Translations under genes and position numbers: made by a program | In this document: one piece after another, positions 55,434 to 64,000 of the stretch | Layout of the letters: each line of letters starts with the position of its first letter | Numbering within the stretch: position 1 is the stretch's first letter | Assembly (NCBI GenBank): GCA_032718475.1 | Contig: JAUCBJ010007553.1 | Location: 1-64,000 of the forward strand | Direction: 5' to 3' | DNA length: 64,000 nt | Origin: Nemertoderma westbladi | Taxonomy: Eukaryota > Xenacoelomorpha > Nemertodermatida > Nemertodermatidae | The notes under the pieces: model-generated | What the model was told of the DNA's origin: nothing | What the model saw: the letters and a program-made list of their open reading frames with translations, nothing else | Databases searched by the model: none

Positions 55434-58400
55434 TTAAGAATGCTGTGCTGGCTTGTCAACAAAATTGCACCGCCACAACTCCCTATCACCCATGACATTT
55501 GCTAGATCATCCGCATCTTTAAGGCCAGTGTCCTTTAAGATGCGTCTCAAGAAAGTCATGGGCTGTCCACCATGCTTATTCACTCCATGAGGCTGCCAAA
55601 GTACAAGATTATGCACTGGCTGGTCCTCACGGCGAAAGCAATGTCCTGCAAAGCGGAGGCGATTTTGTTCTAGTGTCAAGCTTGGGGGAACCAATGAGAC
55701 ACTTCCAATGTTATATAGTGTCTGGTTGGAGATGTGTGCATTGTACTTGACACAATGTACCCGGCGTAGCATTCTTGTGAATGTGCCATCCAGAGATTTG
55801 GTGTCCTCAGCAGTTAGAGCCCAGCATGGACTCCCGTAGAGGAGTACTGGAACTACTGCTGCTCTAAATAATCGGACCTTAAGTTTCCGATTAATTCTAG
55901 GTGACTTCCAAATCCTGGAAAGCCTATTCAAGGCTGCCCATGCCTTTCCCTTACGTATTCGAAGGTCCTCACCTGACTTCCGGATCCATGATCCCAGGTA
56001 ACAGAAGTCGTCCACATGCTCAAGCATACCATCCTTTGAGCTTATGCTCATCCGATCAGAGACTTGCTGAGGACTTTCAAAGTTAACTGTCAGAATTTTG
56101 GTCTTTCTGGAGTTAATAAAAAGACCAACACTAGAAGCAGCATGTTCTAATGAGCTGAGGAGCCGCTGGGCTCCCTCTAATGATTCTGAGAGTACTCCTA
56201 AGTCATCAGCAAAGTCTAGATCAGTTAGGTACTTGGCAGGATTTCCTCGACTTCTGGAGCCAGTAGGTGGAGTTATCATCACCCCATCATCATTATGATG
56301 ATCTAAGGACATGCGTAGAACATAGTCAACCACAATAATGAACAAGAATGGTGCAAGTGTGTCTCCTTGGAGGACGCCCCATAACACTTCAAATGGTTCT
56401 GTGTCACCGTCAACAGTAGACACAAATGTTGTCGAACCATCGTATACTGATCTGATTGCTGCAATAATTTCATCAGGAATCCCATATAATGAAAGTATGC
56501 TGAACATACGTGAGCGAGAGACTGAATCAAAGGCCTTGAAGAAGTCAACAAAGATAACAGCCAGATGCCTGTCTTTCTTTTTTGATAACTCTTCAATTAT
56601 CCTTCTAAGTGCCAAAATGGGCTCCATGGTCCCACGACCTTTACGGAACCCATTCTGATTTCCACGTAGCAGTCTCTCAATGGGATCCCTGATGCGATTT
56701 AATAGAATTCTATTGTATAGTTTTGCAGCAATCGAGATCAATGAGATTCCCCGAAAAGAACCATAGAGTGTTAGGTTGCCCTTCTTGGGAACTGGCACCA
56801 ACTTATTTGTTTTCATTTCTTGTGGGACTCTTGTTGTACGGTACATGTCTACTATGATGGGATAGATGAGCTTTAAACACTCAGGTATTTTAAAGACCTC
56901 AGGGGGAACACCATCTACTCCACTGGCACGATTGGTCTTAATGCTCTTTGCAGCAGCCTTCACTTCTGCAAAGGAGATATCGCCAATGGGAATATCTGGG
57001 AGTACAGACTCAGACACTTTTACTTCTATAAAGTTATCAGGCAATACCCTGTCATTATTGAGGAGCTTTTCAAAGTGGGCTTTCCAACCATTGAGGCGAT
57101 CGGCTGGTGATTCAGCCTTAACCTTGGTGGTTGGTTGGCTTTTCCGCCCAGTAAGCAGATTGATCGATTTCCATGCCTGGGATGATTGCCTGCTGTCGTC
57201 AGCATCATTGATGGCATCAACCTGTTGGTTTATTAGCTCCTGTAGATTAACAGAGTACTGCCTGTTCAGGGACCTAGATGCAGCTTTAACTGCATTCTTG
57301 GCCGCTGTAGTCTGTTTGAGTCGGGACTCTTTCTGCGCCTTATGAAGGTCATTTCGGCACTTCTGAATTTTGTTGTCAGTCCAGGGGGCCCTTTTCCTGT
57401 TTCGAGGGTATACAGGAACTGTTTCTGCAGCTGCTAACTTAACTGCTTCTGTAAAGGCAGTATAGCCCTCACAGTGATCTGCCGCCTCAGAGGCAAGAGC
57501 CTCATACCTGTTGCTCAGCTGTAGTGTGAAGCTGGATCTCACACTTGGCTGTTGCAACAGAGAGGACCAGTCATGCCGTGGCAAGGCAGATTTCGTTGTT
57601 CTGCTAGCACGCAGACTAAGTCTTACCTTGGCCACAATAAGGCGGTGATCACTGGAGAAGGGTCGAAGTGTAAATGCATTACAGTCTTGTATAGAGCTCC
57701 TGTATTTCCTACGAAACAGAATATGGTCTATCTGGGACTTGTGACCACTGGGTCCACTATGAGTCCATAGCTTTCCAGTTCGCTTCTTGAACTGGGTTCC
57801 AGCCGAAAACAATCCATTTCCAGAGATAAAATCCTGAAGATGGACAGAATTTCGGTTAACACTATTGCTATAGACCCAGGGCGATGTAGGTGATTGATGC
57901 AGACTTGCATTAAAGTCTCCCAGGAATGTTAAGAATGCATGCTGATCCACTCCATCAGTTGCTGCTTGTAGATTGTGGTAGAAATTTTCCACCTCCTCTA
58001 CAGGGGCAACACTAGTTGGAGAGTAGCACACAATCAGAACCACCTTAGGAAACTTCTTAGCCAGTCTTCCAGAACATGAGAAGTGGCAACGGATGATGCG
58101 GTTAGAGATTTGGTCTATTTTGTCCAATGCTGCATGTGCAGTTGGATTCATCAATAGACCAATTCCACCATTGCCACTATCATCTGCTGACGCGAGGGCG
58201 AGTCGCCAACCGCCCCCCATGTCCTTAATCAGAACCTCATCAGTCTGTCCAGTCTGCATTCGGTGCTCTTGAACACCCACTGCGCTAAGAGAAAGCTTAT
58301 CTGCCAAGGCAGTCAGCTCACCTTGTCGCATTGGGGACCCGAGTGTTAGGGTGTTTACTGAGGCTAGTCTAGTGACTTGCCTCAGATTCACCAATGGCTT

Positions 58401-58751
58401 TGTTGGTCGGGGTGGAACATGAGAGTAGCCTCCAACTCCAGAATCCCTCTCCCCATCACAATCTGGCCTCCCTGGTGACCCAGGGTTTGGGCCAGAAAGG
58501 TCATCAGGAAAGGGACTCAAAGAATTGTTGGCTGCTCTCTCTCCAGTAGGGGGTGAGACAGGCAGCCGGTCAGGAGTTAACTGACGCCTGTGAGGCCGAT
58601 TGTGTCCGGTAATTCCACTGGCCTCTAGTGGCCGGACCTCCGCATTGCTAATGTAATCCATAGTGGGGGTTGGGGGGTGCTTTTTTGCCGAGTCAGCTCT
58701 CGGGGCAAATACCACACCCTGGTTTGCCATTCCACAGGGTGGGTGTCGCAA
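55434..58751 (-). CDS. RTE-A endonuclease/reverse transcriptase (1105 aa)
   Basis: A single intact ORF. Residues 1-125: Pro/Arg-rich leader. Residues 130-390: apurinic-type endonuclease with SAVGVQEHRMQ, GGIGLLMNP, FLGDFNASL, SQIDHILFRR and SSDHRLIVAKVRL. Residues 400-560: charged linker. Residues 600-900: RT with RASGVDGVPPEVF, PVPKKGNLTLYGSFRGISLI, NGFRKGRGTMEP, AVIFVDFFKAFDSVSR, VLQGDTLAPFLF and the FADD catalytic box. C terminus: RLRFAGHCFRRED and a short tail to PAQHS. All catalytic motifs are present and no stop interrupts, so it could encode active target-primed transposition machinery (inference). The start is the first Met of the open frame; a later Met is possible. Confidence 0.95.
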   Translation of the reverse strand: MRHPPCGMANQGVVFAPRADSAKKHPPTPTMDYISNAEVRPLEASGITGHNRPHRRQLTPDRLPVSPPTGERAANNSLSPFPDDLSGPNPGSPGRPDCDGERDSGVGGYSHVPPRPTKPLVNLRQVTRLASVNTLTLGSPMRQGELTALADKLSLSAVGVQEHRMQTGQTDEVLIKDMGGGWRLALASADDSGNGGIGLLMNPTAHAALDKIDQISNRIIRCHFSCSGRLAKKFPKVVLIVCYSPTSVAPVEEVENFYHNLQAATDGVDQHAFLTFLGDFNASLHQSPTSPWVYSNSVNRNSVHLQDFISGNGLFSAGTQFKKRTGKLWTHSGPSGHKSQIDHILFRRKYRSSIQDCNAFTLRPFSSDHRLIVAKVRLSLRASRTTKSALPRHDWSSLLQQPSVRSSFTLQLSNRYEALASEAADHCEGYTAFTEAVKLAAAETVPVYPRNRKRAPWTDNKIQKCRNDLHKAQKESRLKQTTAAKNAVKAASRSLNRQYSVNLQELINQQVDAINDADDSRQSSQAWKSINLLTGRKSQPTTKVKAESPADRLNGWKAHFEKLLNNDRVLPDNFIEVKVSESVLPDIPIGDISFAEVKAAAKSIKTNRASGVDGVPPEVFKIPECLKLIYPIIVDMYRTTRVPQEMKTNKLVPVPKKGNLTLYGSFRGISLISIAAKLYNRILLNRIRDPIERLLRGNQNGFRKGRGTMEPILALRRIIEELSKKKDRHLAVIFVDFFKAFDSVSRSRMFSILSLYGIPDEIIAAIRSVYDGSTTFVSTVDGDTEPFEVLWGVLQGDTLAPFLFIIVVDYVLRMSLDHHNDDGVMITPPTGSRSRGNPAKYLTDLDFADDLGVLSESLEGAQRLLSSLEHAASSVGLFINSRKTKILTVNFESPQQVSDRMSISSKDGMLEHVDDFCYLGSWIRKSGEDLRIRKGKAWAALNRLSRIWKSPRINRKLKVRLFRAAVVPVLLYGSPCWALTAEDTKSLDGTFTRMLRRVHCVKYNAHISNQTLYNIGSVSLVPPSLTLEQNRLRFAGHCFRREDQPVHNLVLWQPHGVNKHGGQPMTFLRRILKDTGLKDADDLANVMGDRELWRCNFVDKPAQHS

Positions 58752-59089
58752 TGGAGTCAGATATGAGGCCCATCACCCATATCTACTCTGGCGTACATGA
58801 CCCACCATTGGCTGTTGCAGCTCATCTGCTGGGTCATGCCCTGTACCCTTGCTGCCAGGTGCAGGTCGCAGTGAAGTGCCCTCAGAGTGGACATGAGAAC
58901 ACTCTACTCCTAACCAGCCATTGGTAGATCACCATCTGCCTGGTCAGGCCATATACCCCTGCAGCCAAGTATATGGGTCCTTAATCCAGGACCAAGGGCG
59001 TCCTTATCCCAGAACGAAGGGGGTCCTAGTTACAGGACCAGATTTGCCCTAGTAAGAGGGTCTATGCAGCTACAGGTGGCACCTCCTTT
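58752..59089 (-). other. RTE-A 5' UTR
   Basis: Non-coding, with two similar blocks that each carry a CTGGTCAGGCC or CTGGGTCATGCC motif next to TACCC (about 58830 and 58938), so a degenerate duplication of about 110 bp. Such duplications in LINE 5' UTRs often carry promoter activity, which is untested here. Confidence 0.5.
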
Positions 59090-61007
59090 ATGCTGCATGG
59101 AGGTGGCAAGTTTTCTTGATCAATGACCTAGAATACCTGACCTGACCTAAAGATTTCAATGTGAACCAAGGTATAATAAAAGTTGAGCCAACCTTTGTGA
59201 CAACTGCAAGGACTTTTATATCAGTACCATAGTATTGAATATTGAGTGATATAATTCCACAAGCTTGAATTAATTGCTTGTTAGCGGCGTATATTTTCGG
59301 TATTATATCGGTATTTATTTCTGTTTCTAAGCCATTTTTCAAGAGGAGGTCATATGGAATAATTGGCGCATCAGCTCCTGTATCTGGCAGAGCATTGCAT
59401 ATGAAACTGTGATTATTTTGTCCCTTTACCATGATCCTGATATGGGGTGCGCTCCGAGCAATCATTTCAAGTGTCGGTGTTTTAGATACATCATGAGATA
59501 TATGAATTACAGATCCAATAGGATTAATTGTATTATCTACTTTAGATTCGTGATCAATCCATGTATTAATAGTGTTTACAAAGAATTCCTCCCCAATGGT
59601 TGAGTATTCTTCGTCGGGTACATATACCTGATGGGTCTGGTTTTTATATTGCGGTTGGTTGACATTTTTCTGAATATGTCGATTGTTTGTCGATGATGAA
59701 TGTTTCGGGATGAATAAACAAACAGATTGGAAGTGACCATATTTATTGCACTTGGGACATTGGTGGTGGCTTGCTGGACATCTGGATCTGTTGATTCGGT
59801 GCATCATTCCAACATTTTCACCGCACCAACAGCAAGCTGAGTTTGATCTGCTTGTTGTATTATTGCTTGTAGACTTGTTTGGGTAAATTTTGTTGAACTT
59901 TGGAGGGAGGGATTGCAATACTTGCAGTGCTTGAATAGAGTCATCATCTGACAATTTTGAGAGATGTGCCATCATGGAATAATGTGCTTGTTCATAATCA
60001 ATTTCAGTCGTTGAAACCTGCTGAGCAGAAGTGGAAATTGGGTTTGATAACGCACTAGTTTCAGTATCTCCTCGCTCATGAGCAATGCATACGCTCCTAA
60101 CATGTTTAACTGTGAGTTTTGTAGGTTGTAATGCAAACAGCTTCCTTTGTAATTCCATATTATTAATTCCGCACATCATGCGGGTGACCAGATGGTTGTC
60201 TGCACAAGTGCAACCTGTTTCTGGTTCGGTTAACTCTTGTAAGCTAAGAAGGCGTTCGTAAAAGTTTTCAAAAGATTCGCCTGCTGTTTGGTGACATCTT
60301 TCGTAATCACAACGTCTCCTTGCTAAGCTGGATTTTTCTGTAAAATACTGTTCTATTTCAGTTAAAATTTGTTCTACTGGTTTTCGTGTGTTAATAGTTA
60401 TGCCCATAGTAAATCTCAATTTTGTAATCATTTCACTTGATAGACATGCAAATAAATGACCAACCTGATCTCCTGGTTCCATGTGGCGCATATTGTTGAT
60501 TCGATAATGGACAGAAAACTTGTCGTGCCATACCTTGAAAGATTGCAAAGATATTGAAGTACATAGTTCTTGTGGTTGACTATTCCTGTCAATACGGAAA
60601 TTCGAACCTGGACGAGGTCGCGTATCTGTGACGTCATGGTTTGCAGTAGAAGAGGTATTAGCGTTTGTTACTCGAGTAGACTCATGATACAGACGGGTAG
60701 CTAGTTTAATTGCTTTTCTGGATGTTAAAATTTTGGTTTGAAATTCGTCGATGCGAAGTGTATGTGTATCATCTTCAGCTGTGGGCTCAATTTCCTGGAC
60801 AAGGAGATGAGCATTGAAATATCGCTCTATGGATGCACTGAATTCTTCTACCATGTTCTCCATTTCTTCGATGTCTTCAACTGTAATATTCTCTATATTT
60901 GAGTGGAGGTATTCATCGTGGGCCTTGTCAAGTCTTCCCAGTGCTTTTCCACAGTAGCCATAGTGTGCAGAACGAGAGTTCTTTAATTTATTTAATGTAG
61001 CATCCAT
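59090..61007 (-). CDS. Gypsy-2 gag and protease (639 aa)
   Basis: From ATG at 61007 (MDATLNKLKNSRSAHYGYCG). Residues 1-130: helical, acidic. Residues 170-330: capsid-like region (LQSFKVWHDKFSVHYRINN, YFTEKSSLARRRCDYE, ESFENFYERLLSLQ). Zinc region at about 395-430: CCWCG...RCPASHH and CPKCNKYGHFQSVC. Protease at about 530-600: HSFICNALPDTGADAPIIP (active-site DTG) with a C-terminal LAVVTKVGSTFIIPW. The last codons overlap the target duplication at 59090-59098. In the uninterrupted element the polymerase frame would be one phase away, consistent with ribosomal frameshifting or a mutation. Confidence 0.9.
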
Positions 61008-61105
61008 TGTGATTATAATAAAACATTCAATGAATTAAATAATGTATAAATAATATTTAATTAATTTTAATATAATTAAGTAAATTTGAATTGTTAGTTT
61101 TATTT

Positions 61106-61122
61106 TCCAATCGCAGCGCCAT
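61106..61122 (-). promoter_or_regulatory. Gypsy-2 putative primer-binding site and 5' LTR edge
   Basis: On the minus strand CCGAACA is followed at once by TGGCGCTGCGATTGG. A CA LTR end followed by TGG is the classical LTR/primer-site junction, and it lies about 100 bp upstream of the gag ATG. The LTR itself (above 61122) has no second copy in the window to confirm it. Confidence 0.45.
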
Positions 61123-61548
61123 GTTCGGTTGAACATAAATCAATAAAATAATATTATATTATTTAGGACAAAATGCTTTGAATATATTTCTCAATGGATA
61201 GCTTGACATATATGTGAGACAATCCACCACCATTAATTAATATTACTAAAAACCTTCAGCTGAGTGCACTGTACAGAATACAAACATAGAACTAAACACA
61301 TAGTAATATGTGGCGTTGTTTATGCACACATATAATGAAGGTCCATATTAGATATTGAGTATACATCCAACTGTACACAGTCTTAATGTGCATAAGTAAG
61401 AATCAATTAATAGTCTTCCCTGATAGGGCAGTGTGGCTGTGCACTAGAAGCCGGGGAATGAAAGTCTGCAATGTAGGGCCTACTGTAGGGCAAGGTTAGT
61501 CAGAACGGTCTACTAGTCACTTCTGTAGGTCATACATGGTCTTTCCTG
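61123..61548. other. Sequence between gypsy-2 and the second RTE-A copy
   Basis: Probably the gypsy-2 5' LTR plus flank; AT-rich, no gene. The left LTR boundary cannot be set. Confidence 0.35.
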
Positions 61549-64000
61549 ATTCCCTTTCCTGATGACCTTTCTGGCCCAAACCCTGGGTCAACAGGAAGGC
61601 CAGATTGTGATGGGGAGAGGGATTCTGGAGTTGGAGGCTACTCTCATGTTCCACCCCGACCAACAAAGCCATTGGTGAATCTGAGGCAAGTCACAAGACT
61701 AGCCTCAGTAAACACCCTAACACTCGGGTCCCCAATGCGACAAGGTGAGCTGACTGCCTTGTCAGATAAGCTTTCTCTTAGCGCAGTGGGTGTTCAAGAG
61801 CACCGAATGCAGACTGGACAGACTGATGAGGTTCTGATTAAGGACATGGGGGGCGGTTGGCGACTCGCCCTCGCGTCAGCAGATGATAGTGGCAATGGTG
61901 GAATTGGTCTATTGATGAATCCAACTGCACATGCAGCATTGGACAAAATAGACCAAATCTCTAACCGCATCATCCGTTGCCACTTCTCATGTTCTGGAAG
62001 ACTGGCTAAGAAGTTTCCTAAGGTGGTTCTGATTGTGTGCTACTCTCCAACTAGTGTTGCCCCTGTAGAGGAGGTGGAAAATTTCTACCACAATCTACAA
62101 GCAGCTACTGATGGAGTGGATCAGCATGCATTCTTAACATTCCTGGGAGACTTTAATGCAAGTCTGCATCAATCACCTACATCGCCCTGGGTCTATAGCA
62201 ATAGTGATAACCGAAATTCTGTCCATCTTCAGAATTTTATCTCTGGAAATGGATTGTTTTCGGCTGGAACCCAGTTCAAGAAGCGAACTGGAAAGCTATG
62301 GACTCATAGTGGACCCAGTGGTCGCAAGTCCCAGATAGACCATATTCTGTTTCGTAGGAAATACAGGAGCTCTATACAAGACTGTAATGCATTTACACTT
62401 CGACCCTTCTCCAGTGATCACCGCCTTATTGTGGCCAAGGTAAGACTTAGTCTGCGTGCTAGCAGAACAACGAAATCTGCCTTGCCGCGGCATGACTGGT
62501 CCTCTCTGTTGCAACAGCCAAGTGTGAGATCCAGCTTCACACTACAGCTGAGCAACAGGTATGAGGCTCTTGCCTCTGAGGCGGCAGATCACTGTGAGGG
62601 CTATACTGCCTTTACAGAAGCAGTTAAGTTAGCAGCTGCAGAAACAGTTCCTGTATACCCTCGAAACAGAAAAAGGGCCCCCTGGACTGACAACAAAATT
62701 CAGAATTGCCGAAATGACCTTCATAAGGCGCAGAAAGAGTCACGACTCAAACAGACTACAACAGCCAAGAATGCAGTTAAGGCTGCATCTAGGTCCCTGA
62801 ACAGGCAGTACTCTGCTAATCTACAGGAGATAATAAACCAACAGGTTGATGCCATCAATGATGCTGATGACAGCAGGCAATCATCCCAGGCATGGAAATC
62901 GATCAATCTGCTTACTGGGCGGAAAAGCCAACCAACCACCAAGGTTAAGGCTGAATCACCAGCCGATCGCCTCAATGGTTGGAAAGCCCACTTTGAAAAG
63001 CTCCTCAATAATGACAGGGTATTGCCTGATAACTTTATAGAAGTAAAAGTGTCTGAGTCTGTACTCCCAGATATTCCCATTGGCGATATCTCCTTTGCAG
63101 AAGTGAAGGCTGCTGCAAAGAGCATTAAGACCAATCGTGCCAGTGGAGTAGATGGTGTTCCCCCTGAGGTCTTTAAAATACCTGAGTGTTTAAAGCTCAT
63201 CTATCCCATCATAGTAGACATGTACCGAACAACAAGAGTCCCACAAGAAATGAAAACAAATAAGTTGGTGCCAGTTCCCAAGAAGGGCAACCTAACACTC
63301 TATGGTTCTTTTCGGGGAATCTCATTGATCTCGATTGCTGCAAAGCTATATAATAGGATTCTATTAAATCGCATCAGGGATCCCATTGAGAGACTGCTCC
63401 GTGGAAATCAGAATGGGTTCCGTAAAGGTCGTGGGACCATGGAGCCCATTTTGGCACTTAGAAGGATAATTGAAGAGTTATCAAAAAAGAAAGACAGGCA
63501 TCTGGCTGTTATCTTTGTTGACTTCTTCAAGGCCTTTGATTCAGTCTCTCGCTCACGTATGTTCAGCATACTTTCATTATATGGGATTCCTGATGAAATT
63601 ATTGCAGCAATCAGATCAGTATATGATGGTTCGACAACATTTGTGTCTACTGTTGACGGTGACACAGAACCATTTGAAGTGTTATGGGGCGTCCTCCAAG
63701 GAGACACACTTGCACCATTCGTGTTCATTATTGTGGTTGACTATGTTCTACGCATGTCCTTAGATCATTATAATGATGATGGGGTGATGATAACTCCACC
63801 TACTGGCTCCAGAAGTCGAGGAAATCCTGCCAAGTACCTAACTGATCTAGACTTTGCTGATGACTTAGGAGTACTCTCAGAATCATTAGAGGGAGCCCAA
63901 CGGCTCCTCAGCTCATTAGAACATGCTGCTTCTAGTGTTGGTCTTTTTATTAACTCCAGAAAGACCAAAATTCTGACAGTTAACTTTGAAAGTCCTCAAA
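61549..64000 (+). mobile_element. Second RTE-A LINE copy (5'-truncated, runs off the window)
   Basis: From about 61550 the + strand repeats the RTE-A coding sequence starting in the Pro-rich leader (around DDLSGPNPGS). It continues beyond the RT FADD box (at about 63850) to the window end. By eye it is about 98-99% identical to the copy at 55421-59089. The 5' UTR and first 80 or so codons are missing. It is in inverted orientation relative to the first copy, with 2.46 kb between them. Confidence 0.92.
61568..64000 (+). CDS. RTE-A endonuclease/reverse transcriptase, second copy, partial
   Basis: The frame that contains RDSGVGGYSHVPP (about 61618) is open to the last base; I found no stop while reading it through. 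It shows the endonuclease blocks (SAVGVQEHRMQ, FLGDFNASL, SQIDHILFRR, SSDHRLIVAK) and the RT blocks (FVDFFKAFDSVSR, VLQGDTLAPFVF, FADD). There are scattered substitutions against copy 1 (for example APFVF for APFLF, SANLQEI for SVNLQEL). It lacks its own start, so it is probably not expressed from a LINE promoter, but the coding sequence is undamaged as far as visible. Confidence 0.88.

Larger units (their letters stand above)
55421..59089 (-). mobile_element. RTE-A LINE, full length
   Basis: 3,669 bp between 9-bp duplications, minus strand. A 5' UTR of about 340 bp precedes the ORF. The 3' UTR is only about 13 bp (AAATGCAGCTGCA), very short even for RTE elements. The insertion point lies between gypsy-2 protease and RT. 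A second near-identical copy lies 2.5 kb away on the opposite strand. Confidence 0.9.
52506..61122 (-). mobile_element. Gypsy-2: Mag-like Ty3/gypsy element, split by an RTE LINE
   Basis: Minus-strand order: putative 5' LTR edge and primer site (61106-61122), gag-protease ORF, [RTE-A insertion 55421-59089], RT-RNase H-integrase ORF, integrase tail, then an abrupt end at about 52506 against a LINE. No 3' LTR was found, so a deletion or rearrangement removed it. Without the RTE the element would be about 4.9 kb, normal for the lineage. Confidence 0.88.

Noticed and set aside
55421-55498. N-terminal codons of the gypsy-2 pol open frame (MSWVIGSCGG...)
   Set aside because: They are antiphase reading of the RTE-A 3' end; the gypsy sequence resumes only at the target duplication (55412-55420).

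Overview
The window is eukaryotic, AT-rich and dominated by transposable elements. The host genes it carries have introns with GT/AG splice sites, so it is animal nuclear DNA. A sarcoglycan-like gene, BEL/Pao and chromovirus-free Ty3/gypsy (Mag-like) retrotransposons, RTE-type and L2/CR1-type LINEs and a piggyBac-like MITE together suggest a marine invertebrate. Frequent TAGGCCTA and TACCGGTA palindromes remind me of echinoderm or other invertebrate deuterostome genomes, but the phylum is an inference I cannot prove. I saw no bacterial operon, CRISPR array, rRNA or tRNA.

Layout. (1) 1-1.7 kb: the last two exons of a gamma/delta-type sarcoglycan on the + strand, with a poly(A) signal. (2) 2.1-9.1 kb: repeats: a 38-bp minisatellite of about 24 units, a palindrome cluster, a 491-bp MITE with TTAA target duplications and a 22-bp minisatellite. 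(3) 9.6-26.8 kb: three exons of an unrecognised minus-strand gene for a low-complexity protein with repeated GSPEKRLPTPP units. Its introns carry a dead RTE LINE, LINE and gypsy scraps, and a complete-ended 8,046-bp BEL/Pao element (BEL-1, 18216-26261). BEL-1 has identical LTRs and a 5-bp target duplication, but a tandem-repeat array where RT, RNase H and integrase should be. (4) 26.8-31.7 kb: little recognisable. (5) 31.8-36.8 kb: a decayed Mag-like gypsy element on the minus strand. Its RNase H is split by a 1.6-kb insertion holding an inverted-repeat MITE and the 3' end of an L2-like LINE. (6) 36.9-38.6 kb: a foldback element with about 640-bp arms built of GGAACTAA-type repeats. (7) 39.4-51.0 kb: a second BEL/Pao element (BEL-2, minus strand, 1,201-bp LTRs, CTTCC target duplication). 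It also lacks RT and integrase, and it carries an extra zinc-knuckle ORF next to its 3' LTR. (8) 51.1-52.5 kb: a truncated L2-like LINE. (9) 52.5-61.1 kb: a better preserved gypsy element on the minus strand. It is interrupted between protease and RT by a full-length RTE LINE (1105-aa APE-RT ORF) flanked by a 9-bp target duplication. (10) 61.5 kb to the end: a second, nearly identical RTE copy on the + strand that runs off the window.

How the parts relate. The retroelements record several rounds of nested insertion. The most interesting signal is a pair of unrelated BEL/Pao elements. Both have matched LTRs and perfect 5-bp target duplications, and both keep gag/protease but have lost the reverse transcriptase. 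They look like recently mobilised non-autonomous elements that depend on enzymes supplied by another copy.
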